This document shows, piece after piece, positions 8,238 through 16,844 of a stretch of 45,829 nt of DNA. Both the position numbers and the translations under genes were made by a program. Location: the NCBI GenBank assembly GCA_963645945.1, contig CAVIUA010000043.1, positions 1-45,829 on the forward strand. Direction: 5' to 3'. The notes under the pieces were generated by a model that had not been told where the DNA came from, ran no database searches, and saw only the letters and a list, made by a program, of their open reading frames with translations. Source of the DNA: CAG-877 sp963645945 (GTDB taxonomy: Bacteria; Bacillota_I; Bacilli_A; RF39; UBA660). Each line of letters begins with the position of its first letter. Positions within the stretch are counted from its first letter, which is position 1.

Positions 8238-9893
8238 TTAATCATGGAAACAACCATTTCCAATAAATTCTCTTAATATTGAATCCGCTGGTATGTCATC
8301 TGCTGGTATTGGTAAGAAAAGTCTTAAGAAGTTTATTAATCTTTTTGCCTCTTCATAATATGGAGAACTATTTGGAACTGAATATAGTAATGGCTCAACA
8401 TATGTTTTTAAAACACCTATTTCATATATTAGAGCTGAATTTATAATATAGTCAGCTTCATCTTGGAATGGGAAGATATATTTTTCTTCACCAGTTCTTA
8501 CACTTGGCCAAGAATGTAATGTATGCTCAACGTCATATCCTCTAGTTCTATTATCACGTATTATTCTTCTTAATAATCTATTATCTGTTGTTGAAACACG
8601 ATTATGTTCATCCATATTTAATTCTGTTAAAGCTGAAATATAGATTTTAAATTTATTTTCTCTTGGAATATTAGTCAATATTTTTGGATCAATAGCGTGG
8701 ATTCCTTCTATAACAATGATATCATCAGCACCTAATTTTAACTTGTTGCGATATTCTTTTTTACCTAATGCAAAGTTAAATGTTGGTATTGTTACTTCTT
8801 TTCCTTCAAGCAATGAGCCAAGTTGACTATCAAATAGTTTTAAGTCTATTGCTTCTAGACATTCATAATCTGGATTACCATTTTCATCTTTAGGATTATC
8901 TTCTCTTTCGACAAAATAGTCATCCATTGATAATACTTTAGGTTGTAATCCAAAACTTTGTAGGAACATGCATAGTTTTCTTGAAGTTGTTGTTTTTCCA
9001 GATGATGATGGACCAGCTAATAGAACTATTCTTATCTTTTTCTTGTTGTCATTTATACGTTTAGCTAACATTAGTAATTTATTACTTTGTAATGTTTCAT
9101 CAATTCTTATTAAGTCACTTATTTTCCCTCTTGATATTACTTCGTTTAATTCAACTGAGTTTTCTACCTTCATAATTTTTGCCCAGTCACGATATTCTTG
9201 GAATACATCAAACATACCAGGATGTGGTTCATATTCTTTTATTTTATCTGGGATATAGGTAGTAGGAAATCTTAATAGGAAACCATCTTCTTTTATATAA
9301 GTTAAGTCAAATGCACCTAATTTTCCAGTTGATGTTGGCATTAGATTATAAAAATAATCATAGTAGTTACCTAATCTATATAGTGTTATATAGGTATTTG
9401 TATTATAACGCATTACGCCTGCTTTAACATGTTCTTTTATTTTTTCATAGTACTCGATTGCTTCTAATCTATCAATAGTCATTTTTGATATTGGCATGTC
9501 TAAAGAAACAATTCTGTTCATTTCTTCTTTTATAGCAGTTAGTTTACTTGAAGTTAGACGAAAGTTTGTTTCTATATAAATACCTTTATCTAGAGAATGT
9601 TGAACTACAACATTGGCACTCTTTCCATATAATTTCTTTATGGCGTACACTAAAATAAAAGTCAAACCTGAAATATGAGTTCTATTACCTTCACGTGAAG
9701 TTAAATCTAAAAACTCTATATTTGACTTATCTGTTATTGGCGCAGTTAATTCTTTTATAATATTATTTACTTTCGCTAAAAGTATTGGATATTTATATTT
9801 ACCTTGGAATTGGCTAGCAATTTCTTCTAGTGTTATGCCTTTACTTACTTGATATTTATGTTTTCCTATTGTTATTTCTAAAGTATCTATCAT
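8238..9893 (-). CDS. TGS-domain nucleoside (uridine-type) kinase, 551 aa
   Basis: Large nucleoside-kinase family common in Bacillota. An N-terminal TGS domain (about 1-65) and a threonyl-tRNA-synthetase-like second domain (about 70-220) precede a uridine kinase/phosphoribulokinase domain. The P-loop GPSSSGKTT is near residues 293-301, followed by MDDYF and VIEGIHA motifs. It probably phosphorylates uridine or cytidine for nucleotide salvage; substrate is inferred from the family. The ribosome site GGGTGAT precedes the ATG. It is a single-gene transcript, divergent from clpP. Confidence 0.85.
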   Translation of the reverse strand: MIDTLEITIGKHKYQVSKGITLEEIASQFQGKYKYPILLAKVNNIIKELTAPITDKSNIEFLDLTSREGNRTHISGLTFILVYAIKKLYGKSANVVVQHSLDKGIYIETNFRLTSSKLTAIKEEMNRIVSLDMPISKMTIDRLEAIEYYEKIKEHVKAGVMRYNTNTYITLYRLGNYYDYFYNLMPTSTGKLGAFDLTYIKEDGFLLRFPTTYIPDKIKEYEPHPGMFDVFQEYRDWAKIMKVENSVELNEVISRGKISDLIRIDETLQSNKLLMLAKRINDNKKKIRIVLLAGPSSSGKTTTSRKLCMFLQSFGLQPKVLSMDDYFVEREDNPKDENGNPDYECLEAIDLKLFDSQLGSLLEGKEVTIPTFNFALGKKEYRNKLKLGADDIIVIEGIHAIDPKILTNIPRENKFKIYISALTELNMDEHNRVSTTDNRLLRRIIRDNRTRGYDVEHTLHSWPSVRTGEEKYIFPFQDEADYIINSALIYEIGVLKTYVEPLLYSVPNSSPYYEEAKRLINFLRLFLPIPADDIPADSILREFIGNGCFHD

Positions 9894-9919
9894 ATAATCA
9901 CCCTTTTTACCTTTATAAT

Positions 9920-9925
9920 ATTATA
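9920..9925 (-). promoter_or_regulatory. Extended -10 upstream of the nucleoside kinase
   Basis: TGTTATAAT on the minus strand matches the extended -10 consensus, 27 bases before the start codon. No good -35 is visible at 17 bases. Confidence 0.45.
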
Positions 9926-9996
9926 ACATGATTTATTCAATTATTATATGCATATTTTATTTTTTTTACACTATACTATGTATAGGTGATATTATA

Positions 9997-10587
9997 ATGA
10001 ATTTAGTTCCAATGGTTGTTGAAAAAGAATTTAATGGTGAAAGAAGTTATGATATATTTTCAAGATTATTAAAAGATAGAATTGTATTTATTTCAGGAGA
10101 AATAGATGATAATTTAGTTAACAGAGTAATTGCTGAACTTTTATATTTGGATTCTACAGGAAATGAAGACATTAATATTTATATTAATTCGCCAGGTGGA
10201 TCTGTTTCAGCAGGAATGGCGATATATGATACAATGAACTTAGTAAATAGTGATGTTTCAACTACATGTTTGGGCATTGCGGCTAGTATGGCAGCCTTTT
10301 TATTGTCATCTGGTAAGAAAGGAAAACGTTATATCTTACCTAATGCCGATGTTATGATCCATCAACCTCTAGGCGGTGCACAAGGACAAGCTACAGATAT
10401 TAAGATAGCATCTGATAGAATTATTGATTTAAGGAAAAGATTAAATAGAATACTTTCTAAAAATACTAGTCAGTCTTTAAAGAAAATTGAAAAGGATACA
10501 GAAAGAGATAATTACTTGAGCGCAAAAGAAGCTTTAGAATATGGACTTGTTGATAAAATTATTGCAGAAAAAAGTTCTAGAATTTAA
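9997..10587 (+). CDS. clpP: ATP-dependent Clp protease proteolytic subunit ClpP, 196 aa
   Basis: Serine protease that forms tetradecamers with Clp ATPases for protein quality control and regulated proteolysis. The Ser-His-Asp triad is visible: Ser in GIAASMAAF (about 97), His in MIHQP (about 122), and Asp in the C-terminal third. The start at 9997 (MNLVPMVVE) matches the family N-terminus and has AGGTGAT seven bases upstream. A longer in-frame ATG at 9928 would add a spurious hydrophobic leader. It is the only plus-strand gene in the first 21 kb. No CtsR-type operator (GGTCAAA repeats) was seen, and its promoter is weak (possible TATACT at 9972-9977). Confidence 0.95.
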   Translation: MNLVPMVVEKEFNGERSYDIFSRLLKDRIVFISGEIDDNLVNRVIAELLYLDSTGNEDINIYINSPGGSVSAGMAIYDTMNLVNSDVSTTCLGIAASMAAFLLSSGKKGKRYILPNADVMIHQPLGGAQGQATDIKIASDRIIDLRKRLNRILSKNTSQSLKKIEKDTERDNYLSAKEALEYGLVDKIIAEKSSRI

Positions 10588-10653
10588 AATAAACAGTGTG
10601 CCAAGTAAATTATTTGACTATAAATAAAATGGTACGTTTGAAATTACAATAAA

Positions 10654-10692
10654 GAAAAAGAGAAAAGTAAATTAGTTACCTTTCTCTTTTTG
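10654..10692. terminator. Bidirectional terminator between clpP and whiA
   Basis: The long stem AAAAAGAGAAA / TTTCTCTTTTT with inner AGTAA-TTAC pairing has T-runs on both strands. It lies between the convergent 3' ends and includes the last whiA codons. Confidence 0.8.
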
Positions 10693-11622
10693 TGTTAATT
10701 TTTCTAGTCGTTCAGCTAATTCTTTTATTTTTCTGAAACGATGATTTAAACCAGATTTAGTAATTGGTTTACCTGTTTCTAAAGTAATTATTTCGCTTAA
10801 TTCTTTTAATGAAGATTCTGGATATTTTTTACGATAGTCAAAAGCTTGTTTTGTTCTTTCATCTAGCAATGTATAACCAGAGGCTTCTTCAATAATTTTT
10901 ATTTGTTCTAGTTGTTTTTCAGCAGTTAAGAATACTTTATCCATATTTGCTTGTTCACAGTTATTTAGTCTATTAGTTTGATTCTTTTTTTCTCTATAAA
11001 TTCTAGCGTTTTCAAAGAATAAAACGGCTTTATTAGCACCTAGTATTTTTATATAGTCGCTAATTTTTTCAGCTTCTTTTATGTATATCATATATCCTTT
11101 TTCTCTATTTAATATTTTAGCATTTAAGTCAAAGATATTTAATAGTTTTTGGATAAAGACTGCTTCACCTGGCTTTGATATTAATAATTCCATGTGATAT
11201 CTAGAAGTTTGTGGATTATTTATACTACCAGTGCATAAGAAACTACCTCTAAGATAAGCTCTTATTTCTTCATTAGCACCTACGATATAAGTTGGCGGTG
11301 TATCTAAGTAATTATTATTTTCATCATAATAGCCAAGATCTTTTAAAATGGTAGGTAGTTTTTGATTTAATGATAGTAAATAAAGATTCTTTTTATTGAA
11401 ATTTAAATTGTCTTTAATTTCTACGTTTAAGTCAACTTCATATAGTTTTTGGAAGAAACTTTGTAATCTGTCTATTGTAAATTCATTTTCTGTTGTTAGA
11501 AAAAGGGTGTCATCATTTATGTAAGCATTATTTCTAACAAAGCCAGATAATTCCGCTATCATTTCAGAATTGGTAGTTGGTAAAGAAGATATTTCTTGTT
11601 TTATTTCTACTGTATATGACAT
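10672..11622 (-). CDS. whiA: WhiA DNA-binding regulator
   Basis: WhiA/YvcL family protein of 316 aa, comprising a LAGLIDADG-like N-terminal domain without nuclease residues and a C-terminal helix-turn-helix (about 225-300, with LKELSEII and KSGLNHRFRK). In Bacillota it influences cell division, chromosome segregation and lipid composition; in actinomycetes it activates sporulation genes. It follows yvcK by a single base, with its ribosome site GAGGAAG inside the yvcK 3' end, so the two are coupled as in many Gram-positives. Confidence 0.93.
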   Translation of the reverse strand: MSYTVEIKQEISSLPTTNSEMIAELSGFVRNNAYINDDTLFLTTENEFTIDRLQSFFQKLYEVDLNVEIKDNLNFNKKNLYLLSLNQKLPTILKDLGYYDENNNYLDTPPTYIVGANEEIRAYLRGSFLCTGSINNPQTSRYHMELLISKPGEAVFIQKLLNIFDLNAKILNREKGYMIYIKEAEKISDYIKILGANKAVLFFENARIYREKKNQTNRLNNCEQANMDKVFLTAEKQLEQIKIIEEASGYTLLDERTKQAFDYRKKYPESSLKELSEIITLETGKPITKSGLNHRFRKIKELAERLEKLTQKEKGN

Positions 11623-11623
11623 G

Positions 11624-12577
11624 TTACTTCCTCATTAAATATGAAAATATTAGGGAACTAAGTTTTAAACTATTGTGTCTTAGAATGTTATCTTCTAGAA
11701 CTATTAAGTCATCTTCAATTAATTCAACACCTAATTTTTCTATGTTTTCATAATCTATTTTTACTGGTTCTTTTTGTTCTGCTGTTGAATATCTTTCTGC
11801 AACACTCTTATTTATTTTTGTATTGCTTGCGATAACAACATCTATTTTCTTTTTATTTAAATATTTGTTTAGTAAGGTAATATGATCACTTACTGTATAG
11901 CCATCTGTTTCACCAGGTTGAGTTACAAAGTTACATAAATACATTATTGGTGCTTTGGTATTATCTAATACTTCTTGTACTTCTTTACAAATAATGTTAG
12001 GTAAAATTGAAGTATATAAACTTCCCATACTAAATATTATTAGGTCTGCTTCTTTTAATGCATCTAATACTTCATCTAATACTTTTGGCTCTTCTTTATA
12101 GTATATTCTTTCAAATTTTCTATTTGATTTTGTTATTTGAGCTTCTCCTTCAATAATGTTTCCATCTATATCTTGGCCCATAAGAGTTAACCTTGAGTCT
12201 TCCGATATTGGAAGAACTTTATGTTTAACATCTAATAATTTACTTAAACTAGCAATTGAGTCTTTTAAAGAACCCGTTATATCAAGCATAGCTGTTAAGA
12301 TTAAGTTTCCTAAAGCATGTCCATCCAAATCACTAGATGTATTAAAACGATATTCCATCATTTTCTTTATTGATTCATCTATTCCGGAAAGTGAAGTAAT
12401 AACTCGTCTGATGTCACCTACTGCCGGAGTATGAAATTCTTCTCTTAGTTTACCTGTAGAACGTCCATTATCTGATACTGTTATTACAGCTGTTATATCT
12501 ATTGGAAATTCTTTTAATCCTCTTAATAGATAGGAAATTCCTGTTCCACCACCTAGTACTACTACCTTTTTATACAT
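11624..12577 (-). CDS. yvcK: GlmR/YvcK family cell-wall metabolism regulator, 317 aa
   Basis: UDP-sugar-binding protein of the CofD-like fold, begins MYKKVVVLGGGTG. In Bacillus, GlmR/YvcK binds UDP-GlcNAc and stimulates GlmS, balancing carbon flow into peptidoglycan precursors. Conserved segments VSDNGRSTG and LGNLIL are present. A GTG nine bases upstream is in frame, but the ATG at 12577 is better spaced from AGGTGAT. It overlaps the lgt stop by eight bases. The rapZ gene (yvcJ) that usually precedes yvcK is absent. Confidence 0.92.
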   Translation of the reverse strand: MYKKVVVLGGGTGISYLLRGLKEFPIDITAVITVSDNGRSTGKLREEFHTPAVGDIRRVITSLSGIDESIKKMMEYRFNTSSDLDGHALGNLILTAMLDITGSLKDSIASLSKLLDVKHKVLPISEDSRLTLMGQDIDGNIIEGEAQITKSNRKFERIYYKEEPKVLDEVLDALKEADLIIFSMGSLYTSILPNIICKEVQEVLDNTKAPIMYLCNFVTQPGETDGYTVSDHITLLNKYLNKKKIDVVIASNTKINKSVAERYSTAEQKEPVKIDYENIEKLGVELIEDDLIVLEDNILRHNSLKLSSLIFSYLMRK

Positions 12578-13430
12578 AATGATCACCTCGTTTTCGATAA
12601 TACTTAATTGCGCTTTCTTCTTCTTTTTTAGTCATATCTTCGCTGTATAGTCTTTTATCATTTTCTGAACTTTTAAATATATTGTAAACAAATAGGAATA
12701 TACCTACTATAACAAAGATTATTGATACTATTTGTGCTACTTTTATAGAACCTATCATTAATGAATCCATTCTCATAGCTTCTATAAAGAATCTTCCTGT
12801 TCCATACCAAAATAAGTAGAAGCCAGTTAATTGTCCTCTTTTTAAATATTTGAATTTTCTTAATATTAACATAGCAATAAATCCAGATAAACACCAAGTT
12901 GATTCATAGAAGAAGGCTGGTTCTCTATATTCTCCTAAGATGTACATATTATTAATTATAAATTCTGGTACACCTTGAGATTGTAGTTCTTTAAATGTAG
13001 TTATATGTCCATAGGCCTCTCCATTTATAAAGTTTCCCCAACGACCAATGGCTTGAGCGATAATTAGTCCTACTACGATTATATCTAACATTTGAATACA
13101 GTTTACTTCTTGTTTCTTACAGTAGAAGATGATAAATATTAGGGCAGCAAAAATACCACCGTGAATAGCTAGGCCGCCGTTCCATACTGCAAAAATTTCT
13201 ATAGGATTCGCTAGATAATATTGAAGATTAAAAATTACATAGTAAAGTCTAGCGCCAATTAAGCCAATTATTATTGTATTAAAAATTAAATTTACGAGAA
13301 AATCCTCATCTAGTTTTTTCTTTCTTGCTTCTTTAAAAATTAATATACTTGCTACTAATATACCTATAAATATTATAATTGAATACCAGTATATTTGTAT
13401 TGGACCTAAATCAATTGCTACTCTATCCAT
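12570..13430 (-). CDS. lgt: Prolipoprotein diacylglyceryl transferase
   Basis: Integral membrane enzyme (seven predicted helices, 286 aa) that transfers diacylglyceryl from phosphatidylglycerol to the lipobox Cys of prolipoproteins. The Lgt signature RWGNFINGEAYG (about residues 130-141) and the GGLAIHGG motif are intact, and a later Arg (GTGRFFIE) matches the conserved catalytic region. It overlaps the upstream membrane-protein gene (ATGGATAG, eight bases) and yvcK downstream (eight bases), so it is mid-operon. It has a charged cytosolic C-terminal tail of about 30 residues. Confidence 0.95.
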   Translation of the reverse strand: MDRVAIDLGPIQIYWYSIIIFIGILVASILIFKEARKKKLDEDFLVNLIFNTIIIGLIGARLYYVIFNLQYYLANPIEIFAVWNGGLAIHGGIFAALIFIIFYCKKQEVNCIQMLDIIVVGLIIAQAIGRWGNFINGEAYGHITTFKELQSQGVPEFIINNMYILGEYREPAFFYESTWCLSGFIAMLILRKFKYLKRGQLTGFYLFWYGTGRFFIEAMRMDSLMIGSIKVAQIVSIIFVIVGIFLFVYNIFKSSENDKRLYSEDMTKKEEESAIKYYRKRGDHYV

Positions 13431-13848
13431 GAATTTTTACCCTCTTTACTATTTTTTTTATTATTTCTTCCATTATGAAGTTCATTATTGATAATAATAT
13501 TGCTACAAAAAAAGCGATAAAGATATTAGTTAAATCAAAGTGAGAACCAAGTATCCAATCAGCTAGTTTTAAGATAAACAAGTTTATAAATGGATAAAAT
13601 AGTCCTAGTGTTATACCAATAATAGGTATAGTTATAGTAAATAGTATTGGTTTTAATACTTTATTTAATATGTATATAACAAATACGATTAAAATTGAAT
13701 ATAGGAAGAAATGGTTTTGATCGATATGAACACTTTTGAATAATGTACTCACAAGGATAAATACTATTATATATCCGATCATATAAAGTAACCATTCTAT
13801 AAATTTATTTAATCTTACTACATTTTTCTCTTTGATAACTAATCGCAA
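13423..13848 (-). CDS. Four-helix membrane protein, YvlD/phage-holin-IV family
   Basis: Small integral membrane protein (141 aa) with four hydrophobic segments, resembling the YvlD/mycobacterial four-TMS holin superfamily IV (DUF360/PF04020). Function in the family is poorly defined; envelope stress or antimicrobial-peptide links have been reported for some members. I prefer the TTG start at 13848, because GAGGTGAT is then well spaced; a GTG at 13857 lies inside the ribosome site. It sits between uvrA and lgt with overlaps, apparently part of the uvrA-lgt-yvcK-whiA transcript. Confidence 0.7.
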   Translation of the reverse strand: MRLVIKEKNVVRLNKFIEWLLYMIGYIIVFILVSTLFKSVHIDQNHFFLYSILIVFVIYILNKVLKPILFTITIPIIGITLGLFYPFINLFILKLADWILGSHFDLTNIFIAFFVAILLSIMNFIMEEIIKKIVKRVKIHG

Positions 13849-13859
13849 CCTTATCACCT

Positions 13860-16673
13860 CTACAGTATCTTCGCTAAAAATTGTCCAGTATATGATTTAG
13901 GATTTTTAGCAATATGTTCTGGTGTACCTTTATCTACAATAGTTCCACCTTCGTCTCCACCCTCTGGTCCTAAATCTATTATGTAATCAGCAACTTTTAT
14001 AACATCTAAGTTATGTTCAATAACAACTACCGTATCATTATTATCTACTATTTTTTGTAAAATTGCAAGTAAACGCTTGATATCATCTGTATGTAATCCT
14101 GTTGTTGGCTCATCTAAAACAAACAAAGTTTTACCTGTTGCTCTTTTTTGAAGTTCTTTGGCTAGTTTTACTCTTTCAGCTTCGCCGCCGGATAATGTTG
14201 GCGCACTTTGTCCTAATTTAATGTATCCTAGGCCAACATCTTCTAATACTTGTAATTTATTTTTTATTTTTGGAATATTATCAAAGAATTCTAGAGCTTC
14301 ACTTACGCGCATATCTAGTACTTCAGCAATATTTTTATTTTTATATTTTATGTTTAGTGTTTCTCTGTTATACCTTGTACCATGGCATACTTCACATGGA
14401 ACATATACGTCTGGTAAGAAGTGCATTTCTATTTTCTTTACACCATCTCCACGACAAGCTTCACAACGTCCACCTTTTACATTGAATGAAAATCTATTCT
14501 TTTCGAAGCCATACATTTTAGATTCTTTTGTTGTTGTGAAAAGAGTTCTGATATCATCAAATACGCCAGTATATGTTGCTGGATTTGACCTTGGAGTTCT
14601 ACCTATTGGATTTTGAGATATAGCGACTAATTTATCTATATTATCTATTCCTAATATTTTTTTGTAAGCTCCAGGTTTTTCTTTTGAGTGATATAACTTG
14701 TTAGATACAGCCTTACACAATATTTCATTTATAAGTGTACTCTTTCCAGAACCGGAAACTCCAGTTATACATGTAAGTGTTCCTAGAGGGATATCTACAT
14801 CGATATCTTTTAGGTTATTTTCACTAGCTCCTCTAATTTTCAAATATTTTCCAGTGCCTTTTCTTCTTTTTTCGGGTATTTCAATACACTTTTTTCCTGA
14901 TAAGTACTGTCCAGTAATACTGTTTTCGTTTTTCATTACCTCTTCCGGAGTACCAGCAGCGATAACATGTCCACCTTTATCTCCGGCACCTGGTCCAATA
15001 TCTACTAAATAGTCTGCCGCTAACATCGTATCTGTATCGTGTTCGACAACAATAAGAGTATTTCCTAAATCACGCATTTCTTTCATAGAATTGATTAGTT
15101 TTTCATTGTCTCTTTGATGAAGTCCAATACTTGGTTCATCTAAAACATATAATACACCAGTCAAGTGTGAACCGATTTGTGTTGCTAATCTGATACGTTG
15201 TGCTTCTCCACCGGATAATGTTCCAGCACTTCTACTTAATGTTAAGTATCCTAAGCCGACATTTGATAAGAAAGCTAATCTTTCGTTTATTTCTTTTAGA
15301 ATTAAGCTAGCTATTTGTTTTTCTGACTCTGTTAATTTTAGATTCTTAAAGAAATCTACTAACTGTTTAATACTCATACATGTTACTTCATAAATATTTT
15401 TCTTAGCTATTTTTACAGATAAGACATTATCATTTAATCTAGCACCTTTACAAGTATCACATTCATACTCAACCATGTAGTTTTCTAGCCAGTCTCTAAT
15501 CCAAGAAGAACTTGTTTCCATATAACGTCTTTCTAAGTTATCAATTATTCCTTCATAATAATCAATAGAATTCATTATATTGCCTGATTTTGTAGAGTAA
15601 TTGAAACGTATAGGTTCAGTTGAGCCATGTAGTACTATTTGTTGCTCTTCTTTTTTTAGTTTTCCGAATGGTTTATCCATATCTATTTTATAATGTTTGC
15701 ATACACATTCTAGTTTTTTATAGTAAATTCCATCTTGGTCATCACTTAAAGTTTTGATGCAGCCTTCATTAATACTTAGGGTTTTATCTGGTATAACTAA
15801 GTCTTCATCTATTTGTAATTTAATTCCTAAACCTTTACAGTCTGGACAAGCTCCATATGGGGCATTGAAACTAAATACTCTTGGCTCTAACTCTGGTAAT
15901 GAAAATTCACAATGTGGACATGCAAATTGTTCTGAGAAGACTAGTTCTTTAGCATTTTCACCTAGTATTTGGACAACGGCTTTTCCTTCTGCTAATTTTG
16001 TTGCTATTTCTAAAGCTTCAAATACTCTACTTCTTGAATCTTCTTTTAAAACTATTCTATCTACAACAACATCAATTGAATCTTTTTTGTTCTTTTCTAA
16101 AGTAATGTCATCACTAAGATCTAACATTTCACCATTGACACGCACTCTTACAAATCCTTCTTTGCGAAGTTTTTCAAATAATTCTTTGTGTGTGCCTTTT
16201 TCGCCATGAACGACTGGTGACATTATAATGATTTTAGTTCCTTCTTTGTATTCCAAAACTTTATTAGTCATTTCTTCAACACTTTGTGAAGTTATAGGAA
16301 TATTATGATTAGGGCAGTATGGTACACCTATTCTTGCGAATAATAGTCTTAAATAATCGTAAATTTCTGTTACAGTACCAACGGTTGATCTTGGGTTGTT
16401 TGAAGTTGTTTTTTGGTCAATACTAATAGCAGGAGATAATCCTTCTATACTATCAACATCTGGCTTTTCAGAATTACCTAAGAATTGTCTAGCGTATGCA
16501 GAAAGACTTTCAACATATCTTCTTTGTCCTTCAGCATAAATAGTATCAAATGCTAAACTACTTTTTCCTGAACCTGATAAACCTGTCATAACGATAAGTT
16601 TGTTTTTTGGTAGTTCTATATCTATATTTTTTAAATTATTTTCTCTTGCACCTTTAACAATAATTTTATCCAT
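13860..16673 (-). CDS. uvrA: Excinuclease ABC subunit A
   Basis: Damage-recognition ATPase of nucleotide excision repair, 937 aa. It has two ABC ATPase modules, with Walker A GLSGSGKSS near residue 32 and GVSGSGKST near 640, each with an LSGGE signature. The zinc-binding modules are CPHC...CPDC (about 245-270) and CEAC...CEVC (about 730-755). The start at 16673 (MDKIIVKGA) matches the family and has AGGTGATT upstream; an in-frame ATG six codons earlier overlaps that ribosome site. An extended -10 (TGCTATAAT) lies just upstream, so uvrA is not dependent on read-through from uvrB. Confidence 0.97.
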   Translation of the reverse strand: MDKIIVKGARENNLKNIDIELPKNKLIVMTGLSGSGKSSLAFDTIYAEGQRRYVESLSAYARQFLGNSEKPDVDSIEGLSPAISIDQKTTSNNPRSTVGTVTEIYDYLRLLFARIGVPYCPNHNIPITSQSVEEMTNKVLEYKEGTKIIIMSPVVHGEKGTHKELFEKLRKEGFVRVRVNGEMLDLSDDITLEKNKKDSIDVVVDRIVLKEDSRSRVFEALEIATKLAEGKAVVQILGENAKELVFSEQFACPHCEFSLPELEPRVFSFNAPYGACPDCKGLGIKLQIDEDLVIPDKTLSINEGCIKTLSDDQDGIYYKKLECVCKHYKIDMDKPFGKLKKEEQQIVLHGSTEPIRFNYSTKSGNIMNSIDYYEGIIDNLERRYMETSSSWIRDWLENYMVEYECDTCKGARLNDNVLSVKIAKKNIYEVTCMSIKQLVDFFKNLKLTESEKQIASLILKEINERLAFLSNVGLGYLTLSRSAGTLSGGEAQRIRLATQIGSHLTGVLYVLDEPSIGLHQRDNEKLINSMKEMRDLGNTLIVVEHDTDTMLAADYLVDIGPGAGDKGGHVIAAGTPEEVMKNENSITGQYLSGKKCIEIPEKRRKGTGKYLKIRGASENNLKDIDVDIPLGTLTCITGVSGSGKSTLINEILCKAVSNKLYHSKEKPGAYKKILGIDNIDKLVAISQNPIGRTPRSNPATYTGVFDDIRTLFTTTKESKMYGFEKNRFSFNVKGGRCEACRGDGVKKIEMHFLPDVYVPCEVCHGTRYNRETLNIKYKNKNIAEVLDMRVSEALEFFDNIPKIKNKLQVLEDVGLGYIKLGQSAPTLSGGEAERVKLAKELQKRATGKTLFVLDEPTTGLHTDDIKRLLAILQKIVDNNDTVVVIEHNLDVIKVADYIIDLGPEGGDEGGTIVDKGTPEHIAKNPKSYTGQFLAKIL

Positions 16674-16744
16674 GTAAATCACCTGTTTCATATTATAGCA
16701 TACTTTAAGAATTTTATTTCGACTAATTTCTGGTTTTTGAGGCC

Positions 16745-16811
16745 AAAAAATACCAGATTTGTAATAACCTGGTATTTAATTTATTTTTTTCAACAGAAAA
16801 CTGTTGAAAAA
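16745..16811 (-). terminator. uvrB terminator region with two hairpins
   Basis: The hairpin AATACCAG / CTGGTATT (16749-16776) is followed by a T-run on the minus strand and should end uvrB transcripts. Next to it lies a perfect palindrome, TTTTTCAACAG-AAAA-CTGTTGAAAAA (16786-16811). Its role is unclear, as no T-run follows it on the minus strand. Confidence 0.75.
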
Positions 16812-16844
16812 GATTTTTTTGTTTTGTGTTTTCCACAATATCTG

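Noticed and set aside
9928..9996. Longer ClpP with a hydrophobic N-terminal extension
   Set aside because: The extension has no ribosome site, and the family starts at MNLVPMVVE, where AGGTGAT is well placed.
16785..16811. Palindrome TTTTTCAACAG-AAAA-CTGTTGAAAAA as a second SOS box
   Set aside because: It does not match CGAAC-N4-GTTCG; it fits a plain hairpin next to the uvrB terminator.
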